Counted from the first letter of the stretch, positions 6,383 through 15,548 are shown. The stretch: 64,000 nt of DNA from Planctomycetota bacterium (GCA_029260765.1 JAJDCP010000160.1:1-64000); one strand, 5' to 3'. Program-made: numbers and translations. The notes: generated by a model not told the origin, from the sequence alone.

Positions 6383-9070
6383 ATGAGCCACAATGCACTT
6401 GAGGGGCAGGGGCTACGGCGTCGTCGGGTCCAGGGGCAGCACACCCTGAGGTCCGATCGCGGCACGGGGGGCAAGCGGGTGCAGCGCGGCACGCGTGAAC
6501 AGGTCGGTTGGATCGACGTCTTTGAGCAGCACGCGACGCGCACACGCCGCGCTGCGGCCGCGTTGGCACATCACGTCGCTGAGAAGTTGGGCCTGAAGAC
6601 CGACGAGACTCTGCAGCGCATGCTCGAGCGTCCCCGGAGGTTGAAGCAGAAAGACGATCAGGAGGTGCTCGAGCGCTTTCTGGGGGCCTTGCTGTCCAAC
6701 GGCCAGATGCTGATGGACAGCCTCGATTTCGGAGCCGAAGCGCCGCCACTGGCAGAGCAATGCGCCGCGGATGCGGACCTGTTGGCGTCGATGCAGAGTC
6801 TCGAGAGGGCGTGTGAGGAGATCGCTGGTCTGCCCGAGCTGCTGGGGCGCGAGACCCGTGAGTTGTTCTCTAATCCCCAGGTGGACAGTTCCGAGCTGCA
6901 CGCGGTCAAAGAGATGTTGCGCTACCTGCCCGCGCGCTTCAAGCTCGGCAAGCGGGTCAAGCCCGCCGATGCGGTGTGCCTGCGAACGAAGGAGGACGCC
7001 GAAGCGGTCGACCATCTGGTCAGCCAGCGCGACGCCTTGCGTGCGATTACGCGGGACGATGCCGGTCTGCTCTGGACGCTGGGCCGGCTCCTGATCGCCT
7101 GGGGGGACGCCCGCCGAGCCGCCGAGTGCTTCGAGGTTGCCGCGCAGGGGATGTTCCACGCCAGGCAGCGGGCGCGCTACCTGCTTGATGCCTTCCACGC
7201 CGCGCTGCAGGCCGGTGAGCACGCACGCGCCTTGTCGAACTACGGCGACGCTGTCAAGGGCTATCCCAGCGGCTGCTCGCTGTTCGACGGTGAGCGCTAT
7301 TCGTTGCGCGGGTTGGTTTCCGGCAGCGCCCATGCGGTGCGCTTCCTGGCCGAAGATTCCAAGGGGCGGCGTTGCCTGGTGCAGAGCGTCTTCGAAGAAG
7401 AGCGGGAGCTCAAGAAGATCTTCAAGCGTGTTCGTCGGCTGAAAGGCCTGTCGAGCCCTTATCTGGCGCGGCTCTATGAGTGGGGTTGGGCCAACCGGCG
7501 CAAACGCAGCGGACCCTATCTGGTCTGGGAATTCATCGACGGGGTCTCATTGCGCGAGAAAGTTGAACGGGATGGCCGCTTCAGGCAGCCTGAGGCGGTA
7601 TTGCTGTTGCGCGCCCTGGCTTCGGGGCTGCGCGCCGCTTTCCGCAAGGGGGTGCTGCATCGCAACCTGATGCCTGACAAGGTGCGTTTCGATGCCGGTG
7701 GCAATCCCCGTCTACTGGGCTTCGGGTTGAGCAGGGCTGAGCTGCGCGTCAAGCTGCGCTTTGCCGAGTTTCCGCGGCCGCCCGAGTTCCTCGCGGCGCG
7801 TGTTGAGGAGGACCGGCTCTATCTGGCTCCCGAGCAGCGGGGAACCATCGCTGCTCGGGCAGGCCCCCACAGTGACGTCTACGGTCTCGGCCGTCTGGCT
7901 TGTTTCGTCTTGTTCGGCAGCCCGCGTCCCGAGCCGCAGCGTCTGAAAGTGCTGCAACCGGAGTTCGGGCGGGTGTTGCAGCGCTGTCTGGTGCGTGATC
8001 CGCAGCAACGCTTCGCTTCGGTCAAGGACCTGATCCCCGCGCTGGACACGTTGGTGCAGACCCCTGGCCTGAGGCCGCAGGACGCGCTGAAAAAGAGCTT
8101 GGCGGCTCCCATCGTGACGCAGAGCTCGAAACACGGTACGGGCCGGCTGCTCGGCTTCTTCGGGCGGCTGTTCCGCAAGCCTGAGGGGGACGAGAGCCGT
8201 GGCGATGCGCTGTGGTGGAAGCCGCATGAAGAGCAGCGCCGCGAAGAGCGCATGAGTGCCCGCCCTCTCGTGAGCCGCAACGGCCTGGATATGGCCTTCT
8301 GTCTGATCCCATCGGGAAGTGTCGAGCTGGGCTCGCCGGAGAGCGAAACAGGCCGACGAGCCAATGAGGCGATCCATACGGTGCGTCTCAGTTACCCGTA
8401 CTACATGAAGGCGACGCCGGTCACCCAGGGCGAATGGTACCGGGTGATGGGCACTCGGCCGTTCTTTTTCCAGGATGCGGGGGAGGACGTCCCCGCCGAG
8501 AACCTGTCCTGGTTTGATGCGGTGGCCTTCTGCAATCAGCTGTCCGAGCGAGAGAGCCTGAACCCGTCCTACGAGCTCGAGATCAAGAGCCGCTCGGGTT
8601 CGTCGATCCAAGCAGCCGAGGTGCGCTTCAAGGGGCTGGACAGCACAGGTTACAGGCTCCCGACCGAGGCTGAGTGGGAAAGAGCCTGCCGCGCGGAGAC
8701 CCGCACCCCCTGGTGGTCCGGCCGTCCTCCGGCGCGCGGCTTCGAAGAGCAGGCTCCTCTGCTGGTCAAGAAGCAACCCTGCAACCCGTTCGGTCTCTTT
8801 GCGATGCACGGCAATGTCTGGGAGTGGTGTGGCGATTGGTATGGCTACGACTATGATGGCCGCGTGCTCTCCAACCCACTGGGCCCTGAGTCCGGCGACA
8901 GGCGCGTCAAGCGAGGGGGCAGCTTCTCTGGAGCGCCGGGATCGGGGCGAGCCGCATTCCGGGGCCGCCAGAATCCTGCCAGCCGCCACAATGACCTGGG
9001 ACTACGGCCGGTGCGGACGGTGATCAGTGCGCAGACGCGTCGCATGCGCATTCCGGGGTTGAAGGGTTGA
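6383..9070 (+). CDS. Pseudokinase fused to formylglycine-generating-enzyme-like domain
   Basis: 895 residues. Residues 1-300 are helical with a TPR-like stretch (LLWTLGRLLIAWGDARRAAE). Residues about 304-560 have a protein kinase outline (YLAPEQ, SDVYGLGRLACF). The catalytic HRD is HRN (HRNLMPDK, residue 426), DFG is GFG (residue 446), and no VAIK-type lysine is visible. Residues about 623-890 form an FGE/sulfatase-modifying-factor fold (YRLPTEAEWERACR, MHGNVWEWCGDWY, RGGSFSG). The cysteine pair expected after RGGS is replaced by Gly/Ala (SGAPGSGR). Both catalytic centres therefore look dead and a scaffold or binding role is inferred. The exact start is uncertain: ATG 6383 lacks a good ribosome site, and GTG 6480 is an alternative. 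The stop overlaps the next gene by 4 nt. Confidence 0.85.
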   Translation: MSHNALEGQGLRRRRVQGQHTLRSDRGTGGKRVQRGTREQVGWIDVFEQHATRTRRAAAALAHHVAEKLGLKTDETLQRMLERPRRLKQKDDQEVLERFLGALLSNGQMLMDSLDFGAEAPPLAEQCAADADLLASMQSLERACEEIAGLPELLGRETRELFSNPQVDSSELHAVKEMLRYLPARFKLGKRVKPADAVCLRTKEDAEAVDHLVSQRDALRAITRDDAGLLWTLGRLLIAWGDARRAAECFEVAAQGMFHARQRARYLLDAFHAALQAGEHARALSNYGDAVKGYPSGCSLFDGERYSLRGLVSGSAHAVRFLAEDSKGRRCLVQSVFEEERELKKIFKRVRRLKGLSSPYLARLYEWGWANRRKRSGPYLVWEFIDGVSLREKVERDGRFRQPEAVLLLRALASGLRAAFRKGVLHRNLMPDKVRFDAGGNPRLLGFGLSRAELRVKLRFAEFPRPPEFLAARVEEDRLYLAPEQRGTIAARAGPHSDVYGLGRLACFVLFGSPRPEPQRLKVLQPEFGRVLQRCLVRDPQQRFASVKDLIPALDTLVQTPGLRPQDALKKSLAAPIVTQSSKHGTGRLLGFFGRLFRKPEGDESRGDALWWKPHEEQRREERMSARPLVSRNGLDMAFCLIPSGSVELGSPESETGRRANEAIHTVRLSYPYYMKATPVTQGEWYRVMGTRPFFFQDAGEDVPAENLSWFDAVAFCNQLSERESLNPSYELEIKSRSGSSIQAAEVRFKGLDSTGYRLPTEAEWERACRAETRTPWWSGRPPARGFEEQAPLLVKKQPCNPFGLFAMHGNVWEWCGDWYGYDYDGRVLSNPLGPESGDRRVKRGGSFSGAPGSGRAAFRGRQNPASRHNDLGLRPVRTVISAQTRRMRIPGLKG

Positions 9071-10893
9071 ACGAGACCGCCCCTCCCATCGTGTACCGCT
9101 TCGTCGAAGGAGCCGGGCCCGCTGGCCCGGGAGAGCTGCGCTTTCCGCCTGAGGACGCCGCGCAGGGCACGCCCTTGCAGCGCGCCCGCGATGTGGTTCT
9201 GCAGGGCCTGGCGTGCTTCGAACGGGGAGCGGGGACCCCGACGGCGCTCGTCCTGCCGGCGGACACCACCCGGCCGACGCTCGATGACATGTTGGCCGCG
9301 TGCTTGGCGCGCCAGCTGCTCTTGCGCGGACGGTTGCCGGAGGGCGCCGCGCGGCTCGCCGACTACGCAGCGCTCGCACGCGAGGGCCTGCGCGTCCAGG
9401 CAGGACCCCCCGAGCGTTCGTTGGCCGGGGTCTTCCTGGCCGTCCGTAACGCCGGCGGACTGCATGCCCGCAAGCTCGACAGCGCCGACCTGGCGGAACG
9501 CTTCGTCGAAGGCTGGCTGCGGCTGGAGCGCGTGATTCTCGAGGCCGCCCGGCAGGGAAACGACCCCTTCAGCGAGGGGATCTGTGACGGCCCCGAGTTC
9601 TTGCGCGAGCGAATCTACCTGGCGGGGGACCGCGAGGTTTTCGAGCAGGACGTGAGGCGGGGGATGCGCTGGTCGGTGCGGCTGGCAGACAGGGTACCGG
9701 GGTTGGTTCTCTTGGAGCCCAAGAGCCTGTTGTTCAAGCATTGGAGCCGGCAGCTCCGCGATCCTTTTCTGTTCTTGGCGGTGCGGTGGGAGCCGGGCTA
9801 CTGGGTGTTCTCGACCGATCCGCTCCAGCGACTTTCGCTGCTTCCGCTCGCTCAGCGCCTGCAGGCTGCCGAGGCTGCCCACGACCCGGCGATGGCCGCT
9901 GCCGATCCCTGGTTTGATGGCGGACGCTTCCAGCACACTCTGATCGCGGCTCCGCGCGGCGGCAGCCGCCTGTCCGAGGACGCGCTGCTCGGCGTCGTGC
10001 GTCAGGTCCTGGCGGTCGAGGAGGGGTCGGAAACCAGGCTTCCCCTGTTGGCGGCGCTGCTCCGGAGTTGGCCGTTTGAAGCATACTCCCAGGCGGAGTT
10101 GCTAGGGCGTGGTGGCCAGGCGCCCGTGTTGCGCGCCCAGGGACCTCAGGGAGACGTCGCGATCAAGCTGTTTGGGCTGCTCGAGACCAGCTTGGAGATG
10201 CGCGCGCGCAATCAGCGTGAACGAAGGACGATCGCCGAGCTGACCCAGCGCATCGCCGCCAGTGACGACCCGCGTTGCGCGCGTCTGGTCCCTGTGCAAG
10301 CAGTGCTCGAGGCCGACTGGCGTGGACAGCCGCTGGTGGGACTGGTCAGCCACTTCTTCGCTGCAGGTTCATTGGAAGCCTGGCGGCGCGCCCAAGAACA
10401 GGTCGAGAAGGGCAGCCTGCACAGTCTGCTGGACGATCTGTGCGGCGCCCTCAGCCTGCTGCACAGCTGGGGCTTTGTGCACAGGGACGTCAAGCCGGCC
10501 AACATCTTGCTCGAGCTCGAGGCCGGACGGCTGCGCGCCCAATTGGCGGACTTCGGGTGCACGCTGCTGGACGGACAGCACACGCGCTTTGCCGACATCA
10601 ATTTCTCGCCGCCGCTGCTGCACGAGGCCAGCGCCGCGTTCGATGTTTTCTCTGTTGCCGTGGTGGCAGCTTTTCTGGTGCGGGGGAATCTCGAGCCGCC
10701 CTTCCGCAACAACTTCAACGGCACCCTGTCTGCCGCGGTGCTCGAACCTGCAAGGAACGCGGGCAGCGTGCGTGGGGGCGATGACGCCTGGTATGAAGGT
10801 CTGGTCGGCTTGCTCTTGGAAGCGACGCAGTTCGACCCACGGCGACGCCCGACGGCCGAAGTGTTCGGGCAACGTCTGCGCGAGCTGGCTTGA
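9067..10893 (+). CDS. Ser/Thr protein kinase with unknown N-terminal domain
   Basis: 608 residues starting at TTG, which overlaps the previous stop as TTGA. The first 335 residues match no domain I can name. They contain FKHWSRQLRDPFLFLAVRW and DPWFDGGRFQHTLI, which look like structured motifs. The kinase domain occupies about 340-608: LGRGGQAPV, VAIKLF with the lysine, HRDVKPANI near residue 473, and DFG near 495. The segment after DFG is short and lacks a clear APE. Unlike its upstream neighbour it keeps the catalytic residues. Coupling to the pseudokinase-FGE gene suggests an active kinase and inactive partner pair. Confidence 0.85.
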   Translation: MNETAPPIVYRFVEGAGPAGPGELRFPPEDAAQGTPLQRARDVVLQGLACFERGAGTPTALVLPADTTRPTLDDMLAACLARQLLLRGRLPEGAARLADYAALAREGLRVQAGPPERSLAGVFLAVRNAGGLHARKLDSADLAERFVEGWLRLERVILEAARQGNDPFSEGICDGPEFLRERIYLAGDREVFEQDVRRGMRWSVRLADRVPGLVLLEPKSLLFKHWSRQLRDPFLFLAVRWEPGYWVFSTDPLQRLSLLPLAQRLQAAEAAHDPAMAAADPWFDGGRFQHTLIAAPRGGSRLSEDALLGVVRQVLAVEEGSETRLPLLAALLRSWPFEAYSQAELLGRGGQAPVLRAQGPQGDVAIKLFGLLETSLEMRARNQRERRTIAELTQRIAASDDPRCARLVPVQAVLEADWRGQPLVGLVSHFFAAGSLEAWRRAQEQVEKGSLHSLLDDLCGALSLLHSWGFVHRDVKPANILLELEAGRLRAQLADFGCTLLDGQHTRFADINFSPPLLHEASAAFDVFSVAVVAAFLVRGNLEPPFRNNFNGTLSAAVLEPARNAGSVRGGDDAWYEGLVGLLLEATQFDPRRRPTAEVFGQRLRELA

Positions 10894-11196
10894 GGTGCGT
10901 CGAGTGTGAGCGCGCTAGGGCTGCCCAGTACCCACAAGGAGCCTTTGACAAGCTTGGCGGCTCTGTGGGTTCGGGCGCGTCCGCCCGCCGTGGCTTCAGG
11001 CCTCCGGCTTCAGACTTCAGCCTGCCTACTGGAATTCCCGGAGTTTCCGGTGGTCTCTACTCATGACGAGTCCCTTGGCAGGAGCCCGTAGCCAGGAGCC
11101 CGTAGCCCAGGCAAGCCAAACGCCGGGCTCGCGCCAACCTGTCCGGGCACACTTGTGGGCTGGGCAGGGCCAGGGTAGATAGAGGTCCCCGCGAGC
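10894..11196. other. Convergent intergenic region
   Basis: About 300 bp lie between the kinase end and gspM. A 14-bp unit GGAGCCCGTAGCC(A/C) occurs twice in tandem at 11081-11108. A hairpin CCGCGAG/CTCGCGG (11189-11209) spans the gspM stop but has no T tract. No gene or promoter was recognised. Confidence 0.5.
11081..11108. repeat. Two-copy 14-bp tandem repeat
   Basis: GGAGCCCGTAGCCA at 11081-11094 is followed directly by GGAGCCCGTAGCCC at 11095-11108. It is noncoding and its role is unknown. Confidence 0.7.
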
Positions 11197-11727
11197 TCAG
11201 CTCTCGCGGCTGGGCTCTTCGGCCTGGATCACCGAGATGTCGACGTTGACGTCCCAGCCAACGTTGAGCTTGAACCCGCGGATGGTCAGGTCCTCCACAC
11301 GCAGTCCGGGCCACTGGTTCTGTAGATCGAACAGAAAGCCCGTCAGGTTCTGCAGCGGAACACCCTTGATCTGCAAGGACACCCGCTCGAGCGGAGGGTT
11401 CCGATTGCTCGCTTTGACGTTCTGCGCGTCGTTGCGCACGATGGTGAGGATGCCGTTGCGGTTCTTTTCCTGAATCCAGCTCTGCAGGCTGCCGCGGCTG
11501 GCGACGACCTGCTGCTGGCGGTATTTGTAGACGAGCTCTTTGAAGTCAGGATCGATGCCGAGCTCGTACATGCTCTTCAGGTTGCGCATCTCATCTTCGA
11601 CCTCCTGCTTCGCCTCTCCCACCTGGTTGTAGAAGAACACGAACGCAGCGATGACGACCGTGGTCAGCACGGCCATCATGGCGGTGAACATCTTGAGGAT
11701 ATCGACAGAGGCTTCTTTGTCTTTCAC
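11197..11727 (-). CDS. gspM: Type II secretion GspM/PilO-like protein
   Basis: 176 residues with a single N-terminal membrane segment (MFTAMMAVLTTVVIAAFVFF). A coiled-coil stretch (GEAKQEVEDEMRNLKSMY) follows, then a periplasmic alpha/beta domain with VSLQIKGVPLQNLTGFLFDL. This is the layout of GspM and PilO, which pair with GspL or PilN in the inner-membrane platform. It is the last gene of a minus-strand set gspK, two GspC-like genes, gspL and this gene, which is the gspK-L-M order of T2SS operons. The start is GTG at 11727 with AGG just upstream. The sequence is divergent, so the call leans on topology and position. Confidence 0.7.
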   Translation of the reverse strand: MKDKEASVDILKMFTAMMAVLTTVVIAAFVFFYNQVGEAKQEVEDEMRNLKSMYELGIDPDFKELVYKYRQQQVVASRGSLQSWIQEKNRNGILTIVRNDAQNVKASNRNPPLERVSLQIKGVPLQNLTGFLFDLQNQWPGLRVEDLTIRGFKLNVGWDVNVDISVIQAEEPSRES

Positions 11728-11745
11728 GCCTATCTTCCCCGGCTA

Positions 11746-13461
11746 TCAGTTCCGCCGTTCCTTGGCTGCCATAATCGGCTTCATCTTCAGCTTGATGGTC
11801 AACTCGCGCACGCCCTCTTGTTTGCGGCTCAGGTTCTGGTCGAGATGTCCCCCCGGGTCCCACATCAGCAGGCTATCTCTGTCGCCCTTGATCTGCTCGA
11901 GCATGCGATGCAGGCTCTGGACCTGGCGTGGATCGTCGGGGATCTCCGCCTCGACGATGAAACCACCGTTCTTGTACGACTTGATCGAGGTCAGCTTGAA
12001 GTCGATCTGGACCTGGGCGCGTGCCTTGGCGAAATCGCGCACGCAGTCGAGACTCGAGCAGAATGGATCGTAGTTGCGGCCTGTACCGAGCAGTTTCTCG
12101 ATGTCACGCTGCTTGCGCTTCAGCTCGGTCAAGATTCCCGAGCTGCGCTCCGGTTCCTTCCCCATCACTCGGTAGAACATGTCTTTCTGGGTGCGCTGAA
12201 GCCGGCTGACAGCCGTGCGGTAGTCACGCACCTCTTGCTTGCAGATGTAGGCGAGCAGGAAAAAAACCACGAACAGCAGCACACTGGTGGCTGCCAGGCC
12301 TCGTTTGAGACGATCGAAGCGGGTCTGGTTGACGAACTCTTCGCGCCGGAAATCAAAGCCCGCAGCGTCGTTGCCCAGGCCTTTCAGAGCCAGGCCGATC
12401 GCGGCCGCACCGACGGTGTCGATCAGCTCTTGTTGCGAGGCCAGCTTGCCCTTGGCGCGGAAGTAGCTCGCCAGGCTGGTCTTCTCGACTTCGATCTCGT
12501 AGCGTTCGGCGAAGAACTTGTCCATGTCGGGCATGGCCGTGTCGCCGCCGGTCAACACGATCCTCTCGACGGGCTCGCGCAAGCGGGCGAGTGTCACGGT
12601 GCGGTCGATCTCGCGGCAGACCTTGTTCAAGAAGCTGACCCGCACGTCTTCGCGCATGCCCGGTGCGCTCATGTCGTAGTTGAAGAACTCCTCGCCGTCC
12701 TCGTCGAGAATCACAAACGGCAGGCTGCTCGAGTCCATCGACTCGCTCTCGCTCATCTGCCCGCTCTCGAGCGCACGGTAGGAGAACTCATCGTCGCTGG
12801 CCAGCGTGTGTGCGGCCGGCTGTAGGCTGCCGATGCGCATGCGCAGTGAACGCACCGCGACAATCCGGCCTTCGTTGGTCACCACCAGGCGCAGCGTGTC
12901 GGCGCCGATATCGACGATCAGAGCAGATTCGACCTCGTCCAACACTCCACAGGCCTTGTAGGCATTGAAGATGGCAGCGAGGTCGAGGTCGATCGACAGC
13001 GGCTCGATCGCGCATGCGTTGACCATCTCGAGATGGGCGCGGATGGTGTCTTTCTTCGCGGCAGCGACGATCAGTTTGCTCTTCTCGCCGGTCTCACCCA
13101 CCTTGTAGTAGTCGACGATCATGTTCTCGATGGCGACGGAGTGCAGGTGGCTCTCAGCCTGGAACTTGATTGTTGAGCGGATCTGGTCGTCGCGGGTGAA
13201 CGGCACCTGGATGTCGCGCAGCACCACGTCCGACGCGTTCAAGGCTGTGACCACGTTCGTGGTTGGAAGCTTGTTTTGCGCGAACATCTCTTCAATGGCC
13301 GTCCGCACCTGCTGGTCGAGGTCGACGTCCTCGGCCTCTTCGTCTTCCGATTCGATCTTGCGGATAACGAAATCGACCAGCCGTGAGCGCCCACCACTGC
13401 CCTCGAGCAGAGCGAGCTTGAGGCTCTGGGGACCGATCTCCAATCCGATCGCGCGCGCCAT
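11746..13461 (-). CDS. gspL: Type II secretion GspL (PilM/PilN-like fusion)
   Basis: 571 residues. The N-terminal 340 residues are an actin-like PilM/GspL cytoplasmic domain: MARAIGLEIGPQSLKLALLE at the start, ALIVDIGADTLRLVV in the middle, and VLTGGDTAMPD in the second lobe. A membrane segment (ATSVLLFVVFFLLAYIC) lies near residues 388-405. A PilN-like periplasmic part with a coiled coil and ferredoxin-like tail follows. GspL links the secretion ATPase GspE to the membrane platform. It sits 18 bp before gspM and 5 bp after the previous gene, so it is part of one operon. GspD, E, F and the main pseudopilins are not in this window. Confidence 0.82.
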   Translation of the reverse strand: MARAIGLEIGPQSLKLALLEGSGGRSRLVDFVIRKIESEDEEAEDVDLDQQVRTAIEEMFAQNKLPTTNVVTALNASDVVLRDIQVPFTRDDQIRSTIKFQAESHLHSVAIENMIVDYYKVGETGEKSKLIVAAAKKDTIRAHLEMVNACAIEPLSIDLDLAAIFNAYKACGVLDEVESALIVDIGADTLRLVVTNEGRIVAVRSLRMRIGSLQPAAHTLASDDEFSYRALESGQMSESESMDSSSLPFVILDEDGEEFFNYDMSAPGMREDVRVSFLNKVCREIDRTVTLARLREPVERIVLTGGDTAMPDMDKFFAERYEIEVEKTSLASYFRAKGKLASQQELIDTVGAAAIGLALKGLGNDAAGFDFRREEFVNQTRFDRLKRGLAATSVLLFVVFFLLAYICKQEVRDYRTAVSRLQRTQKDMFYRVMGKEPERSSGILTELKRKQRDIEKLLGTGRNYDPFCSSLDCVRDFAKARAQVQIDFKLTSIKSYKNGGFIVEAEIPDDPRQVQSLHRMLEQIKGDRDSLLMWDPGGHLDQNLSRKQEGVRELTIKLKMKPIMAAKERRN

Positions 13462-13466
13462 GGGCC

Positions 13467-13976
13467 CTACCTGTTAAATTTGTATTCGAAATCTAGTACG
13501 ATTTCTTTGCCGCGGCGGTCCCGTAGCGTGACAGACATGAATTTGCTGTCTCCATTCTTCGGACGGATGCTGACCACCTCGAAAGAGTCTTTGAACTTCA
13601 ACCCGACCCGCACGAACTCACCTTGTGTCTCGCCTTTCAGCCGCAGATGGGCGGTGCTGAGCCGCTCGTCTTCCGCATAATACGAGAGGGCGTCGGCCTC
13701 GACACCGATCTGCCCGAGCTCGTCGACATCGCGCGGAATCGGGCGGACCGGATTCTCTGTGGCGGCCGGAGTGTGCCCGAACGACTCCCAGATGGCCTGA
13801 TAGGGCAGTAGTCCGGTTGAGACTCCCGCATCATTTCCCAGCTTTGAGTAGTCGAAATCGGGTTCGTTCATCGAGATTCCACTGCGGAAGAAGTAGTCCA
13901 AGCCATACCACCAGAGGAAGGCAATCAAGCAGACATTGAGGGCAATGATACCCATCCGTGCCGGCCCGAGGTTCAC
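13467..13976 (-). CDS. Single-pass membrane protein, GspC-like layout
   Basis: 169 residues with an N-terminal membrane anchor (MGIIALNVCLIAFLWWYGLDY). A short motif PYQAIWESFGHTP follows, then a beta-rich domain ending LRDRRGKEIVLDFEYKFNR. The neighbour upstream in the operon has the same plan (anchor, SYKPIWDLLEEKTP, beta-rich domain), so the two look like distant paralogues. The layout recalls GspC and its HR domain, which bridges the inner-membrane platform to the secretin. Position inside a gspK-gspL-gspM cluster supports a secretion role, but I see no decisive homology. It overlaps its upstream neighbour by 4 nt. Confidence 0.65.
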   Translation of the reverse strand: MNLGPARMGIIALNVCLIAFLWWYGLDYFFRSGISMNEPDFDYSKLGNDAGVSTGLLPYQAIWESFGHTPAATENPVRPIPRDVDELGQIGVEADALSYYAEDERLSTAHLRLKGETQGEFVRVGLKFKDSFEVVSIRPKNGDSKFMSVTLRDRRGKEIVLDFEYKFNR

Positions 13977-14476
13977 GGAGCGTCCCTCACCTTCTTCATC
14001 TTCAGCACCGACTCCGTGCCATCTTCAGCCTGCAAGACGATGTGCGAACCCAGGCCATGCTCCTCACCGTAGATGGCGATGATGGTGAACTCCTCGAGCC
14101 GCTTGCCCACCCTGCCCGAGTAGTAGGCACCTCCAGAGAGCTGGATCCCGACCGAAGCCGACTGCTGCGCGCCGTCTTCGGTCACGGAGATCTTCTCGAT
14201 CTTGAAGCGCGAGTCCAGGCTGGGTGGAGGCGGAGGCGGCGGCGGTGGAGGTGGAGGCGGAGGGGGAGGCGGAGGCGGCGTCTTCTCCTCGAGCAGATCC
14301 CAGATCGGCTTGTAGCTGTCGAGATTCGCCACCGTCAAGGGTTGCTGGTCGAGTCTTTCCATGACCAGCATGGGGGGCTCGATGCGCTTGGGTTGGCGCA
14401 CCACAACCGTCCACCCCATCAAGCCGTAGGCGACGGCGATCAGTGACAAATTCAATAGCAGAACGAGCGCGCGCAT
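13973..14476 (-). CDS. GspC-like protein with polyproline linker
   Basis: 167 residues. An N-terminal membrane segment (MRALVLLLNLSLIAVAYGLM) is followed by SYKPIWDLLEEKTP. An uninterrupted run of 19 prolines spans about residues 66-84. A beta-rich domain follows (IEKISVTEDGAQQSASVGIQ). The polyproline run would form a stiff periplasmic spacer of roughly 6 nm if it takes a polyproline II helix, enough to carry the domain toward the outer membrane. That is inference. The layout matches GspC. ATG 14476 has AGGAA upstream. It lies 40 bp after gspK. Confidence 0.68.
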   Translation of the reverse strand: MRALVLLLNLSLIAVAYGLMGWTVVVRQPKRIEPPMLVMERLDQQPLTVANLDSYKPIWDLLEEKTPPPPPPPPPPPPPPPPPPPSLDSRFKIEKISVTEDGAQQSASVGIQLSGGAYYSGRVGKRLEEFTIIAIYGEEHGLGSHIVLQAEDGTESVLKMKKVRDAP

Positions 14477-14516
14477 TCAGCTTCCTCATCGGCGAACATA
14501 CAACAAACGCGCCTGG

Positions 14517-15548
14517 TTAGCGAGATCCCGGCGGAGTTTCCAGCTCTTTCCAGAATAGCAGACGGCAACGACCTTCTTCGGCTTCACGCCGGATGTAGGC
14601 CTCGGTTGTGCTCTGAAGATCGTCGCTGTTGCTGGTGATCGTGACCTTGAAGGTGATCGAGTCGACGACGAACAGGCTGCGCAGTACCGCAGGGGGATCG
14701 TCGCCGTCTTCTCCCTCCAGGAAGGCGGTGAACTTGGTTTGTTCGAAGCCCTCGACGTTCGCCAGGTCCTTTACCTCGGTGATGTCCTCGCCCTCGCCGC
14801 CCGGCTCACCTCGGTAGTCGACGTACTTGTCGGCCAGATTTGCCGGCTCGGTGCCGGCGGTCACGCTGTCGGGCAGCACCGTGCAGATGGCCTGGAAGAC
14901 CAGCTTGTGGATGACGTTGACGTTGAGATCGCCGGTGCTGAGCACGCTGAAGACCTCATTGAGGCCCACGACCTCGTCCGCGTCGGGCAGCAGGTTCAGC
15001 TCGATCAGACCCAGCGAGTCGCCGACGACCATCTCGTAGGGGATCTCGTCAGAGATGATGTCGTAGATCGTGGGGAGGGGCTTCTCGCCTCCCCCTGTCG
15101 CCGCGTCGATGTTCTCGAGCAGCGGCTCGTAGAGGTTCTCATCGTAGCCCAGGGCGACCAGAATCTGCTGTGTCAGGGGCTCGCACATCTCCTTGGTGTC
15201 TTCGCGCACCAACAGGTTGAGGTTGAGCTTGCCTTCTTCAGGCTCGATCCGCAAGTTGACCTGAGCATCACCTTCCTCGCCGATGGCCTGCCCGGTCTCC
15301 GCGGGGTCGGCCCACAGGTCGCGGTGGCCGTCGAAAGCCGACTCCTGCTCTTCGAAGTCCGAGCGCAAGAAGGTCTTGGCCAGCTCAACGCCGCCATAGC
15401 TCAGGGCGAAGTTCTTGGTATCTGCGAGTTGATTCCGCGACAGGCGCGAATCGACGCCAACCACGAACGCAAGCTGGCCCGCGAGCACGATAACCAGCGC
15501 GAGAATCAACAGCGTCATGACCAGGGCGATGCCTCGACGGCGTTTCAT
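14517..15548 (-). CDS. gspK: Type II secretion minor pseudopilin GspK
   Basis: 343 residues. It starts MKRRRGIALVMTLLILALVI, a class III signal with prepilin peptidase cleavage after the Gly at position 6. The residue at +5 is Met and not Glu, as is typical of GspK at the pseudopilus tip. LSYGGVELAKTFLRSD and the acidic region VNLRIEPEEGKLNLNLLV match the GspK globular domain. A strong ribosome site GGAGG lies 5 nt before ATG 15548. It is the first gene of the secretion set in this window. Confidence 0.88.
   Translation of the reverse strand: MKRRRGIALVMTLLILALVIVLAGQLAFVVGVDSRLSRNQLADTKNFALSYGGVELAKTFLRSDFEEQESAFDGHRDLWADPAETGQAIGEEGDAQVNLRIEPEEGKLNLNLLVREDTKEMCEPLTQQILVALGYDENLYEPLLENIDAATGGGEKPLPTIYDIISDEIPYEMVVGDSLGLIELNLLPDADEVVGLNEVFSVLSTGDLNVNVIHKLVFQAICTVLPDSVTAGTEPANLADKYVDYRGEPGGEGEDITEVKDLANVEGFEQTKFTAFLEGEDGDDPPAVLRSLFVVDSITFKVTITSNSDDLQSTTEAYIRREAEEGRCRLLFWKELETPPGSR

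Noticed and set aside
11189..11209. Hairpin CCGCGAG/CTCGCGG as terminator for gspM
   Set aside because: It overlaps the stop codon and no T run follows on either strand.
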